A stretch of DNA of 43,209 nt from Bacteroidales bacterium (GTDB lineage Bacteria; Bacteroidota; Bacteroidia; Bacteroidales; WCHB1-69). The notes below the pieces were generated by a model. The model did not search any database and had not been told where the DNA came from. It saw only the letters and a program-made list of their open reading frames with translations. The stretch lies in contig JAGCSI010000058.1 of NCBI GenBank assembly GCA_017964255.1, positions 1 through 43,209 of the forward strand, given 5' to 3'. Position 1 is the stretch's first letter; each line of letters opens with the position of its first letter. Positions 23,360-30,978 of the stretch are shown piece after piece. A program made the position numbers and the translations under genes.

Positions 23360-24124
23360 ATGCGATACTTCATGCGTCTGGCATTTAATGGCACTCCTTT
23401 TTTCGGTTGGCAAATCCAGCCGAAGGATGTCAGTGTGCAGGAAGTTATCGAAAACGCCCTGACCCTGCTGCTGCAAAAGCCATCTGCAGAAGACGGTCAG
23501 CGTGAGCGCATCGCCATCACAGGTTGCGGTCGCACCGACACAGGGGTACATGCCCGTGATTTCATGGCTCATTTCGATTTCCCAGAAGAACTGGATGAAG
23601 CCCGACGCACGCAACTGGTCAACAAACTCAACAGCTTCCTGCCCAAGGAGATTGTCATATACTCCATTGAACCGGTAGCCGACGATGCCCATGCCCGTTT
23701 CGATGCCCTCGACCGCACCTACCGCTACTACGTCAACATCCGCAAGGATGCGTTCAACTTTCCATACGCCCATCGAGTATTCGAGAAGCTGGATGTGGAC
23801 AAGATGAACGAAGCCGCCCAGCTACTGCTGAAAAACGAGGACTTCACCAGTTTCTCAAAGGTACACACACAGGTTAACAACATGCGCTGCCATGTAACCC
23901 GCGCCCAATGGGTGGAACGCAACGGGCAACTGGTGTTTGAGATTACCGCCAACCGCTTCCTGCGCAATATGGTGAGAGCCATTGTCGGCACCCTGCTGCT
24001 GGTGGGCAAAGGAAAAATCTCTGTGCAGGACTTTCAGGACATCATTGAGCAGAAAGACCGATGCAAAGCAGGTGATTCCGCCCCCGCCCACGCACTATTT
24101 TTGGAAAATATACGTTATAAATAA
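23360..24124 (+). CDS. truA: tRNA pseudouridine(38-40) synthase
   Basis: The 254-residue protein has the TruA N-terminus MRYFMRLAFNGTPFFGWQIQ and the catalytic motif GCGRTDTGVHARDF with Asp60 as nucleophile. Later motifs include YRYYVNIRK and NRFLRNMVRAIVGTLLLVGK. It converts uridines 38-40 in the anticodon arm of many tRNAs to pseudouridine. It lies in an operon between the nucleotidyltransferase gene (gap of three bases) and a lipoprotein gene (gap of 14 bases). The length is normal for the family. Confidence 0.95.
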   Translation: MRYFMRLAFNGTPFFGWQIQPKDVSVQEVIENALTLLLQKPSAEDGQRERIAITGCGRTDTGVHARDFMAHFDFPEELDEARRTQLVNKLNSFLPKEIVIYSIEPVADDAHARFDALDRTYRYYVNIRKDAFNFPYAHRVFEKLDVDKMNEAAQLLLKNEDFTSFSKVHTQVNNMRCHVTRAQWVERNGQLVFEITANRFLRNMVRAIVGTLLLVGKGKISVQDFQDIIEQKDRCKAGDSAPAHALFLENIRYK

Positions 24125-24138
24125 GCATCTACCACTTT

Positions 24139-25548
24139 ATGAAAAAACAAACTATATACTTCGTTATCCTCCTTCTCGTCCTCTGTGGCAACGCTTGTCG
24201 CAAGCCCGTACTTGACGACAACGTCCGCCTGCGTTTCTCCACCAGCTCCATCACTTTCGACACGGTATTCACCACCTTGGGCTCTACCACCCGCTATTTT
24301 ACGGTATATAACCCTTCGGAACAAGACATCAAAGTGGATGTTTACCTGGCAGGGGGCAACAGTTCTTCTTACAGTATCAACGTCAATGGTGTGGCCGGCA
24401 ACCAGCAGCGCGATGTGCTGATTCCCGCCAAGGACAGTATTTTCGTTTTTGCCAAGGTCACCATCAACCCCGGCAACCAGAACCAGCCATTCCTGATTTG
24501 CGATTCTATCATCTTCAAAAACAACAAAATAGATCAGCAAGTACGACTGACCGCCTACGGACAAGATGCCCACTTTATTGTGGCTAACTCAAGCGGACTG
24601 GCCATAGTGGCTCATGAGCACGAGAACATCACCTGGCACAATGACAAACCATATGTGGTGATGGGCGGCTGGGCTGTGGTGGACTCACTGGGCACCCTCA
24701 ACATCGACCCCGGCACTCGCATCTATTTCCACAAAGGCAGCGGACTGCTGGTATGGCGTTACGGCAACATCCATGTCAACGGCACTCGTGCACAACCTGT
24801 CATTTTCAGGGGTGACCGCCTGGAACCGCAGTACGAGACCGACTACAACCAGTGGGACCGTATCTGGATTTTGGAAGGCAACGAGGAAAACACTATCGAC
24901 TACGCCATCATCACCAACTCGTATGTTGGCTTGCAAATTGAGCCTTGGGGAGGGTTCAGTAACATCACCGTCACCCTCAACCGCAATGTTATCACCAACA
25001 CCATCATCAAGAACACATACAACAGCGGCATCTTGTCGCGCTACTCCAATATCGAGGCCACCAACTGTGTCATCGGCAATAATGGCAGCTGCAGTCTGCA
25101 GCTTGAAGCCGGCGAGTATGACTTCAAGCATGTAACGGTGGGCAATTACTTCAGCACTACCCCAGCCCGCCAGAATCCGGCCCTATACCTCAGCAACACC
25201 ACCGACCTGTACCAAATCCCCATGGAAACTCAGGCCTCATTTATCAATTGTATCGTTTACGGAAACCTCAGTTCCGGCGAGGAAGTGCTGGTGAACGAGA
25301 ATATCCAGGTGCCCTTCAACTACAGTTTTGAGAATTGTCTGATCAAGTCCTCACTTCAGAACGAACATTTCATCGACTGCGAGCGTCGCGACCCTGAATT
25401 TGTGTATCCAAGTACGAACGATTATCACCTCGGAGTGCTCTCTTACGCCATTGAACGAGGCAAAAGCAACATCGGGGTGTACTACGACCTCGACGGCAAC
25501 CCCCGTGTCAACACCCCCGACATTGGAGCGTATGAATATATGCGGTAG
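24139..25548 (+). CDS. Surface lipoprotein with parallel beta-helix repeats
   Basis: The 469-residue protein has a type II signal peptide with a lipobox at LCGNAC (lipidated Cys20). An N-terminal beta-sandwich-like part (residues about 30-140, FDTVFTTLGSTTRYFTVYNP) is followed by a region from about 155 to 440 with repeated short strands and Asn/Ile-rich turns (INVTLNR-like, NTIIKNTYNSG), typical of right-handed parallel beta-helix proteins. Such proteins often bind or cut polysaccharide, but no catalytic set can be assigned, so the function stays open. It is the last gene of the operon, and a bidirectional terminator lies downstream at 25736-25769. Confidence 0.75.
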   Translation: MKKQTIYFVILLLVLCGNACRKPVLDDNVRLRFSTSSITFDTVFTTLGSTTRYFTVYNPSEQDIKVDVYLAGGNSSSYSINVNGVAGNQQRDVLIPAKDSIFVFAKVTINPGNQNQPFLICDSIIFKNNKIDQQVRLTAYGQDAHFIVANSSGLAIVAHEHENITWHNDKPYVVMGGWAVVDSLGTLNIDPGTRIYFHKGSGLLVWRYGNIHVNGTRAQPVIFRGDRLEPQYETDYNQWDRIWILEGNEENTIDYAIITNSYVGLQIEPWGGFSNITVTLNRNVITNTIIKNTYNSGILSRYSNIEATNCVIGNNGSCSLQLEAGEYDFKHVTVGNYFSTTPARQNPALYLSNTTDLYQIPMETQASFINCIVYGNLSSGEEVLVNENIQVPFNYSFENCLIKSSLQNEHFIDCERRDPEFVYPSTNDYHLGVLSYAIERGKSNIGVYYDLDGNPRVNTPDIGAYEYMR

Positions 25549-25735
25549 CGCTGTCATACGACTGTCCCAAGCTGACAGTTAGTGCAAGGTTAATAGAACA
25601 GTGGACCTCTCCCCATACCCTACTGGCACCTACCTCGTGAAAAACAACTTCAACCGAGGGGCGAGCATGGTGAGAAAGGTGGTAAAAAAGTGATCCCGCA
25701 GAAACACAGTCCTATCATAACTATATATAGGAAAC

Positions 25736-25769
25736 AAAAAAAGGAAGGCGTCAGAACCTTCCTTTTTTT
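25736..25769. terminator. Bidirectional hairpin terminator
   Basis: The stem AAAAAAAGGAAGG / CCTTCCTTTTTTT with loop CGTCAGAA has a T-run on either strand. It sits between the convergent beta-helix lipoprotein gene and hbd and can serve both. The rest of 25549-25735 shows no gene. Confidence 0.88.
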
Positions 25770-25778
25770 CGTATGGAG

Positions 25779-25799
25779 GCAACTGCGTCTCGCAGTTGC
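25779..25799. repeat. Perfect 9-bp-stem hairpin near the hbd 3' end
   Basis: GCAACTGCG - TCT - CGCAGTTGC forms a perfect stem with a three-base loop, seven bases before the hbd stop (minus strand). No T-run follows. It resembles small dispersed hairpins seen elsewhere in the window. Confidence 0.7.
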
Positions 25800-25806
25800 A
25801 TATCTG

Positions 25807-26643
25807 TTAGTACTTGTAGAAACCTTCACCAGTTTTTCTGCCAAGCAGACCAGCGCGTACCATCTTGCGCAACAGCGGATGCGGACGGTATTTCGGATCG
25901 CCGAATTCGTTGTACAGCACTTCCATGATAGCCAGGTTGACATCGTTGCCAATGAGGTCGGCCAAAGCAAGGGGACCCATCGGGTGGTTGGCACCCAACA
26001 TCATGCACTTGTCGATATCCTCTGCTGAGGCGATACCATCAGCCAAGATACCTACTGCCTCGTTGATCATGGGGATCAAAATACGGTTGACCACAAAGCC
26101 GGGAGCTTCGTTCACCAACACCGGAGTCTTGCCGATAGAGGTGGCCAAGTCAACAATCTGCTTGCAAACATCCTCTGAAGTCACCTGACCCTTGATCACT
26201 TCCACCAATGCCATACGGTCGGCGGGATTGAAGAAGTGCATGCCGATGAACTGTGCGGGACGGCTGGTGCAAGCGGCAATCTCTGTGATAGACAGAGAGG
26301 ATGAGTTGGTGGCGAAGATAGCTTCGGGTTTGCAGATTTTGTCGAGTTCCATGAACACGTCTTTCTTGAGCTGCATTTCCTCAACAGCGGCCTCAATCAC
26401 CAAGTCGGCGTCAGCAAAAGTGGCATAGTCGGTAGTGGTGCTGATGTTGGCCATGATGGCATCCATAGCATCCTGGGCGATTTTACCCTTTTCCACTAAC
26501 TTGGCATAAGATTTTGAGATGGAGCCCATGGCTTTGTCCAAAGAAGCCTGGGTTCTGCTTTTCATCACGACCGGCATTTTGGCGGCAAAAGCTTTCACGA
26601 TGCCTTTTGCCATGGTTCCGGTTCCAATAACGTAAATTTTCAT
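25807..26643 (-). CDS. hbd: 3-hydroxybutyryl-CoA / 3-hydroxyacyl-CoA dehydrogenase
   Basis: The 278-residue protein has an N-terminal NAD(P)-binding motif [15 protein letters not shown] at 6-20 and the conserved [15 protein letters not shown] with catalytic His136 and nearby Glu148. The C-terminal domain carries [20 protein letters not shown]. It oxidises 3-hydroxyacyl-CoA to 3-ketoacyl-CoA or runs in reverse during butyrate-type fermentation. The gene follows the crotonase gene on the same strand, which fits sequential steps of the same pathway, but 185 bases with hairpins and repeats separate them, so joint transcription is uncertain. Confidence 0.9.
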   Translation of the reverse strand: MKIYVIGTGTMAKGIVKAFAAKMPVVMKSRTQASLDKAMGSISKSYAKLVEKGKIAQDAMDAIMANISTTTDYATFADADLVIEAAVEEMQLKKDVFMELDKICKPEAIFATNSSSLSITEIAACTSRPAQFIGMHFFNPADRMALVEVIKGQVTSEDVCKQIVDLATSIGKTPVLVNEAPGFVVNRILIPMINEAVGILADGIASAEDIDKCMMLGANHPMGPLALADLIGNDVNLAIMEVLYNEFGDPKYRPHPLLRKMVRAGLLGRKTGEGFYKY

Positions 26644-26683
26644 GTTGTTGTTATTTTAAAGGTTGATGTTTTTATTTGATATC

Positions 26684-26711
26684 CCCCACACTGCGCTACG
26701 CTTATGTGGGG
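26684..26711. repeat. Hairpin with nested GCG-CTA-CGC core upstream of hbd
   Basis: CCCCACA at 26684-26690 pairs with TGTGGGG at 26705-26711; inside, GCG-CTA-CGC forms a smaller stem. It lies in the leader between crt and hbd. Confidence 0.7.
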
Positions 26712-26723
26712 TTATTAAGATGT

Positions 26724-26738
26724 GACCTCTTCGAGGTC
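26724..26738. repeat. Perfect hairpin GACCTC-TTC-GAGGTC
   Basis: A six-base perfect stem with TTC loop lies 12 bases after the preceding hairpin, between crt and hbd. On the minus strand it is transcribed in the crt-hbd gap. TTTT follows on the plus strand only, so it is a weak terminator candidate at best. Confidence 0.6.
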
Positions 26739-26759
26739 GTTTTACAATTACTTTTTCAC

Positions 26760-26826
26760 CCTGAATTCTGAACTTTGAATTTTGAATTCTTAACTACTAC
26801 CCACTAATCCCTATCCCCTAATCACT
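26760..26826. repeat. 7-bp arrays AATTTTG-type and CCTAATC-type words after crt
   Basis: Plus-strand words GAATTCTGAAC / TTTGAATTTTG lead into ACTAATCCCTA words that reach into the end of crt. On the minus (transcribed) strand the words are G-rich, opposite to most other arrays. Confidence 0.75.
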
Positions 26827-26828
26827 AA

Positions 26829-27605
26829 TCACTCATTTCTGAATTCCGCTTGGCGTTTGTTCAGGAAAGCGTTCATGCCTTCTTTCTGATCTTTGGTGGC
26901 GAAGCACTGGCCAAACATTTTGTTCTCGAAGGCGATGGCGGCATCAGCATCCAAATCATATTCGGCATTGATGCACTGTTTGGCGTATTTGACCGCGATG
27001 GGAGCCATAGCGCACATCTTCTGGGCCATCGTCATCGCGGCAGTCATCAGCTCTTCCTTCGGATATACCGCATTGACCAGTCCGATACGCAGTGCCTCGT
27101 CAGCACGGATGGCTTTGCCCGTATAAATCATCTCTTTGGCATAGCCCATGCCCACCAGTTTGGCAAGACGATAGGTGCCTGAGAAGCCTGGGATGATACC
27201 CAGTCCCACTTCCGGCTGACCGAATTTGGCATTGTCGGAGCAGATGCGGATGTCGCAAGCCATAGCCAGCTCACAGCCGCCACCCAAGGCAAAGCCGTTG
27301 ACAGCGGCAATAACGGGAATGTCCAAAGTTTCAATTTTGCGGAACACCTGGGCACCCAAGCGACCGAAGGTCTCGCCCTCGGCAGCATTGAGATTGGCCA
27401 TCTCGGAAATGTCGGCACCTGCCACAAAAGATTTTTCCCCGTCACCGGTGATAATCAGCACTCGGATGTCTTTATTGATATGGTCAACAAAATCGCCCAG
27501 TTCTTTCAAGATGGCAGAATTGAGCGCATTCAGCGATTTCGGAGCGGAGATGGTCAAGGTGCAAATTCCACCTTCAGTATTAATTTTCAAGAAATTATAA
27601 TCCAT
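26829..27605 (-). CDS. crt: Enoyl-CoA hydratase (crotonase)
   Basis: The 258-residue protein is a typical crotonase with oxyanion-hole residues around AGADI (62-66) and GGG (108-110), and catalytic Glu112 (GGGCELAMACD) and Glu132 (GQPEVGLGIIPG). It adds water to crotonyl-CoA or other enoyl-CoA to give 3-hydroxyacyl-CoA. The start at 27605 is chosen over an in-frame ATG at 27653 because a TATCTTTG promoter at 27633-27640 lies between them and because MDYNFLKINTEGGICTLTI begins the conserved fold. With hbd downstream it fits a butyryl/crotonyl-CoA pathway; no butyryl-CoA dehydrogenase is near. Confidence 0.9.
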   Translation of the reverse strand: MDYNFLKINTEGGICTLTISAPKSLNALNSAILKELGDFVDHINKDIRVLIITGDGEKSFVAGADISEMANLNAAEGETFGRLGAQVFRKIETLDIPVIAAVNGFALGGGCELAMACDIRICSDNAKFGQPEVGLGIIPGFSGTYRLAKLVGMGYAKEMIYTGKAIRADEALRIGLVNAVYPKEELMTAAMTMAQKMCAMAPIAVKYAKQCINAEYDLDADAAIAFENKMFGQCFATKDQKEGMNAFLNKRQAEFRNE

Positions 27606-27632
27606 AACAATACAATTTGAGTTATCAATCTG

Positions 27633-27640
27633 CAAAGATA
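27633..27640 (-). promoter_or_regulatory. -7 promoter element TATCTTTG for crt
   Basis: On the minus strand TATCTTTG lies 27 bases before the ATG at 27605 and decides between two candidate starts. Confidence 0.7.
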
Positions 27641-27690
27641 CGATTTTTTTCAATTAGCAAATTAGTTAATTAGCAATTTAGTTAATGTTA

Positions 27691-28536
27691 TTAGCGGATA
27701 ACTTTGGTGAACACCGGAGTGGCACCCTCTGTCACCGTCACGTAAACTTGCATCTCGCCAGCAGGAGGCATATTGGGTTTGTCCTCGCGGGGAAGGTCAA
27801 CAGCGGTGAACAAATATTCCATACCGTCTGGAATGGTGCGGGCAGCCACTGTTGTAGCTTTGGCGTGAAGCATCGGATAACCGTCCACGGCCGCGTCAAA
27901 GATAGCAGCTTCCTCTTCGCTTACGGGATGCTGTTCGGGGAACTCTGCCAGCTGGGTATATTCGCCTTCAAGAAAACCACTGGCTTTCAGGAATTGGTCC
28001 ACTTCCTTGGGCATAGCCTCCATGCGGGCAGCACGTACACCATAGCCCGGCAGAATTTCCGCATTAGGCTGTTTCTCGGCCAGATCCTTCACGCTTGACT
28101 CCAGTCCGCCGCTGCCAAAAGTGCAGAATGGGACGATTTTTTTGCCACTCAGGTCAACATTGTTCAAGAAAGTGATTACAGGAGGTGCGTAGGTACCAAA
28201 CCACACCGGATAACCGATGAAGATCACATCGTAGTTGGCAAGGTCTGCTTTAACTGGCTGGATGTCAGGGATGATTCCTTCTTCACGTTCCAGCATGCAG
28301 CGCTCAATAGTTGCCTGAAAATCACCATCGTAGGGGTTCACAGCGACAATCTCCTCGATGTCCGCACCGAGTTTCTGGGCAATCTCATCCGCCACAGCCT
28401 TGGTGTTGCCGGTTTGGGAATAGTACAGCACCAGCATTTTAGGGGTTTCTTCCTGAGGTGTCTCTTTTTTTGAACCGCAAGACACAGCGGTCAGTGTCAC
28501 AACTGCCATAAGCAGCAAGAAATTCATTTTTTTCAT
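27691..28536 (-). CDS. Flavodoxin-like lipoprotein
   Basis: The 281-residue product has a lipoprotein signal peptide with Cys20 in LTAVSCGSK. A flavodoxin-like domain begins with MLVLYYSQTGNTKAVADEIA; the SQTGNT loop is the usual FMN phosphate-binding loop. IGYPVWFGTYAPP is the second FMN-contact region. About 90 further residues (from about 190) form an unassigned C-terminal domain. It would carry electrons or act as a quinone/flavin reductase at the periplasmic face, which is an inference from the lipobox. The start at 28536 is chosen because it opens the signal peptide. It lies 19 bases after the membrane protein gene at 28556 and probably shares its promoter. Confidence 0.85.
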   Translation of the reverse strand: MKKMNFLLLMAVVTLTAVSCGSKKETPQEETPKMLVLYYSQTGNTKAVADEIAQKLGADIEEIVAVNPYDGDFQATIERCMLEREEGIIPDIQPVKADLANYDVIFIGYPVWFGTYAPPVITFLNNVDLSGKKIVPFCTFGSGGLESSVKDLAEKQPNAEILPGYGVRAARMEAMPKEVDQFLKASGFLEGEYTQLAEFPEQHPVSEEEAAIFDAAVDGYPMLHAKATTVAARTIPDGMEYLFTAVDLPREDKPNMPPAGEMQVYVTVTEGATPVFTKVIR

Positions 28537-28555
28537 TGTATTATTTTTTTGGTTT

Positions 28556-29104
28556 TCAAATTCGCCTGATTTTATCGGTCCAGTGCACTTCTTTGACAAT
28601 AACAGACAATGCCGACTTGAGTTCGCTAATATCCTCGCATGTCCATCCTAATGTATCCTCACAAATGACAATACGTTTTCCATTTTGAGGGAAAATTCGA
28701 AGTCGGTCTTTACTTCTTCCTCCCGGCAGGATATTCCACTTTATCCCTTCAAAAGGGATTGTCACCTCTCGTTGCTCATTGATTAAGGTATAACGTAAAA
28801 CATTGATTTCCTGTTTAATATAATCAATCTTTATCGTATCAACAAGACTTCCTTTATTTAGAAATGAATACCAAGCGGAACCAAAAACGCTCATTCCTGA
28901 TAACAATGGAAGAGCTGTTGCAATCAAGTACCATTTGCCATCCTTGATTGCGAAAAACGCAAACACCCCAACACCAAAAGCCAGTAAACCGGCAACAATC
29001 AGCAAGAAACGCAAATAGAATGCGGCAACAATCGAATATTTTCGCTTGCTTCTACGAATGGTTATAACGCTATTCTGATATTCTTTTGATTGCATGTCGT
29101 CCAT
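28556..29104 (-). CDS. Two-helix membrane protein of unknown function
   Basis: I do not recognise a named family for this 182-residue protein. It has two hydrophobic helices (about 27-50 and 58-78) and a soluble C-terminal part with beta-strands (TIKIDYIKQEINVLRYTLI, EVTIPFEGIKWNILPGG) that resembles the PH-like domains of some bacterial membrane proteins. The start at 29104 (MDDMQSKEY) is likely, although the ATG three codons later is also possible. A promoter TATCTTTG lies at 29161-29168. The flavodoxin lipoprotein gene follows after 19 bases, so the two products may act together. Confidence 0.65.
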   Translation of the reverse strand: MDDMQSKEYQNSVITIRRSKRKYSIVAAFYLRFLLIVAGLLAFGVGVFAFFAIKDGKWYLIATALPLLSGMSVFGSAWYSFLNKGSLVDTIKIDYIKQEINVLRYTLINEQREVTIPFEGIKWNILPGGRSKDRLRIFPQNGKRIVICEDTLGWTCEDISELKSALSVIVKEVHWTDKIRRI

Positions 29105-29160
29105 GGTAATAACTAAGCTCTATAATATGTCTTATTCATCATTCTGTTTTTTTCATTTGG

Positions 29161-29168
29161 CAAAGATA
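29161..29168 (-). promoter_or_regulatory. -7 promoter element TATCTTTG, minus strand
   Basis: TATCTTTG on the minus strand lies 56 bases before the ATG at 29104 and is the only good promoter match upstream of the membrane protein-flavodoxin pair. Confidence 0.6.
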
Positions 29169-29293
29169 CAATTATTTTGTTGAAATAATGCGCTGAGGAA
29201 AAATATCGACAAACTTTTCAAGTTTATAGAAAGTGTGTTAAACGTGCATTTTATTGTTCAAAATTATAGACAGATTAATTTTTTTTTAAGAAG

Positions 29294-29325
29294 TTTGTTT
29301 CAATAAAAATTTTTATGTATCTTTG
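29294..29325 (+). promoter_or_regulatory. Full promoter TTTG - 20 bases - TATCTTTG
   Basis: TTTG at 29294-29297 and TATCTTTG at 29318-29325 are separated by 20 bases, close to the spacing known for Bacteroidota primary sigma promoters. It precedes the gene at 29382. The remainder of 29105-29381 is AT-rich and shows no gene. Confidence 0.8.
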
Positions 29326-29381
29326 CAATGTGGTTTGAGAGATAAACAAACGGAAGATACTCTAATAAGAAAAATGGACGT

Positions 29382-30020
29382 ATGTTAAACATTATCAAAG
29401 ACATATTGACTTCTCCTGTCGGATCGTTCGCATCCGTATTCTCGTTGTTTATGCTCGCTTTCTGGTTAGTACACTGGATAACCAAGAAAATCACCACAAT
29501 TGAAAGCTCCCATAGCAATCTTGTGAAGTCCAATGAGGATACTAACAAGAAAATCGACGCCTATTGTGACAAGCAAGACCATAATATGGATGAGATACGC
29601 AGGGACATTGCATACCTTAAGGCTATGGTTGACGTGTTTAAATTTCAATCTACACCGCAGGTGGCCCAAAGCCATAGTCCATTGTCACTGACGGAGTATG
29701 GAGAACAGATTGCATCGGAATTGAATGCGGATGCCGTCATTGCAAGAAATTGGGACAGAATTTGGGCAAATCTTGAGCAAAATGTGAATGACAAGAGTGC
29801 ATACGACATTCAGCAATATTGCGTTGAAACAGCTGCCGTTGACTTGGACAAGTTGATTGACAAAGATGCCCTCAATGAAGTGAAGCAGAAAGCATATAAG
29901 GAAGGGCGTCCATTGGCATTCTATGCGCTGGTGTTCGGACTAAAGATACGCGACCATTATCTGAAAGAAAAGGGGATATCCGTTGAAGAAATTGACAAAC
30001 ATGCCCCCTGCAACCTGTAA
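29382..30020 (+). CDS. Membrane-anchored coiled-coil protein of unknown function
   Basis: I do not recognise this 212-residue protein. An N-terminal helix (about 10-34, SVFSLFMLAFWLVHWITKK) should anchor it, followed by a probable coiled coil (IESSHSNLVKSNEDTNKKID, about 38-85) and a soluble alpha-helical C-terminal domain (about 105-205, with NAVIARNWDRI-like helices). The layout recalls small scaffold or immunity-like proteins, but no match is claimed. A well-formed promoter lies just upstream. The final CNL and stop are encoded in a GTAACCT 7-bp array. It stands alone, and a bidirectional terminator follows at 30056-30089. Confidence 0.65.
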   Translation: MLNIIKDILTSPVGSFASVFSLFMLAFWLVHWITKKITTIESSHSNLVKSNEDTNKKIDAYCDKQDHNMDEIRRDIAYLKAMVDVFKFQSTPQVAQSHSPLSLTEYGEQIASELNADAVIARNWDRIWANLEQNVNDKSAYDIQQYCVETAAVDLDKLIDKDALNEVKQKAYKEGRPLAFYALVFGLKIRDHYLKEKGISVEEIDKHAPCNL

Positions 30021-30045
30021 CCTGTAACCTGACACCTATCATCCT
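30009..30045. repeat. Short 7-bp array of GTAACCT words
   Basis: GCAACCT, GTAACCT, GTAACCT and GACACCT words span the end of the preceding gene and the gap before the terminator. Confidence 0.8.
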
Positions 30046-30055
30046 GTTCCCTAAC

Positions 30056-30089
30056 AAAAAAGGAAGTGACTGCAATCACTTCCTTTTTT
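30056..30089. terminator. Bidirectional hairpin terminator before tRNA-Pro
   Basis: AAAAAGGAAGTGA pairs with TCACTTCCTTTTT around the loop CTGCAA, with A-runs and T-runs on both sides. It can end the plus-strand gene at 29382 and the minus-strand tRNA. Confidence 0.9.
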
Positions 30090-30098
30090 GTTGTTCCG

Positions 30099-30171
30099 TC
30101 GGGGTGACAAGACTCGAACTTGCGGCCTCTACGTCCCGAACGTAGCGCGCTACCAACTGCGCCACACCCCG
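30099..30171 (-). tRNA. tRNA-Pro, anticodon CGG
   Basis: The minus strand folds into a complete 73-nt cloverleaf. The acceptor stem CGGGGTG pairs with CACCCCG, the anticodon stem CTACG/CGTAG encloses the loop TTCGGGA with anticodon CGG, and the T-arm loop is TTCGAGT. The anticodon reads the proline codon CCG. The 3' CCA is not encoded and the discriminator base is A. The promoter box TATTTTTG lies 13 bases upstream. Confidence 0.95.
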
Positions 30172-30183
30172 AAAAAGCGGTTG

Positions 30184-30191
30184 CAAAAATA
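30184..30191 (-). promoter_or_regulatory. -7 promoter element TATTTTTG for tRNA-Pro
   Basis: The minus strand has TATTTTTG 12 bases from the tRNA 5' end. It lies back-to-back with the plus-strand box at 30205-30212. Confidence 0.7.
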
Positions 30192-30204
30192 CAAAAATTT
30201 TCCG

Positions 30205-30212
30205 TACTTTTG
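30205..30212 (+). promoter_or_regulatory. -7 promoter element TACTTTTG for the glycosyltransferase gene
   Basis: TACTTTTG matches TAnnTTTG and ends 17 bases before the ATG at 30230, giving a very short leader. Confidence 0.68.
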
Positions 30213-30229
30213 TATGCAAAATTCATTTT

Positions 30230-30955
30230 ATGAAATTATCTGTCGTCATACCCGTTTACAACGAAGAGAAAACCATCCATCAGATACTAGACAAAGTATT
30301 GAATGTCAAATTGATAAACGATATTTCCAAAGAGATTATCCTGGTGGATGACGGCTCCAAAGACCAGTCGGAGCAAGCCATCGCGGACTACATTTCCGCG
30401 CATCCGGAAGCAGATCTGCGCTACTATAAACAGGAAAAAAACATGGGAAAAGGCGCGGCACTGCATCGTGGCTTCGATGAAGCGACAGGAGATTATGTCA
30501 TTGTGCAAGATGCCGACCTGGAATACGACCCCGAAGAATACAACCTGCTGCTGAAACCCGTAGTGGACGGCTTTGCCGATGTGGTGTATGGTTCTCGCTT
30601 CATGGGAGGCAATGCCCACCGCATCCTCTTTTTCTGGCACTCCAGGGGCAACCGCTTTCTCACTTTCCTGTCCAACATGTTCACCAACCTGAACCTCACC
30701 GACATGGAGACTTGCTACAAGTTGTTCCGATCAGATATTATCAAAAGCATCTATTTCCAGGAGAAACGTTTCGGCTTCGAGCCGGAAGTAACTGCCAAAA
30801 TCGCCCGTTTCAAAGGCATCCGCATCTACGAGGTGGGCATCTCCTACTACGGCAGAACTTACGAAGAGGGTAAAAAGATTGGCTGGAAGGATGGCTTTCG
30901 TGCCATCCACTGCATTTTTAAATACAATATCTTTTCGAGGAAATACCTAAAGTAG
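30230..30955 (+). CDS. Family 2 glycosyltransferase, dolichyl-phosphate mannosyltransferase-like
   Basis: The 241-residue protein has the GT2 pattern: [18 protein letters not shown] at the N-terminus, [11 protein letters not shown] at about 37-47, and the metal-binding [12 protein letters not shown] at about 93-104. It lacks the C-terminal membrane domain of larger relatives. Proteins of this kind usually move a sugar from a nucleotide-sugar to a polyprenyl-phosphate carrier at the inner membrane. It has its own promoter, with a very short leader, divergent from tRNA-Pro. A short run of 7-bp words (30953-30976) separates it from the convergent exporter gene. Confidence 0.88.
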   Translation: MKLSVVIPVYNEEKTIHQILDKVLNVKLINDISKEIILVDDGSKDQSEQAIADYISAHPEADLRYYKQEKNMGKGAALHRGFDEATGDYVIVQDADLEYDPEEYNLLLKPVVDGFADVVYGSRFMGGNAHRILFFWHSRGNRFLTFLSNMFTNLNLTDMETCYKLFRSDIIKSIYFQEKRFGFEPEVTAKIARFKGIRIYEVGISYYGRTYEEGKKIGWKDGFRAIHCIFKYNIFSRKYLK

Positions 30956-30976
30956 TTGACTGTTAACTGTCAACTG
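30953..30976. repeat. Three 7-bp words forming a near-palindrome between convergent genes
   Basis: Words TTGACTG, TTAACTG, TCAACTG at 30956-30976 form a 22-bp palindrome with two mismatches. It sits in the 23-bp gap between two convergent stops and may help transcription end there. Confidence 0.7.
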
Positions 30977-30978
30977 AA

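Noticed and set aside
25549..25735. Possible small gene after the beta-helix lipoprotein
   Set aside because: No open frame with a plausible start and no conserved motif; it leads into the terminator at 25736.
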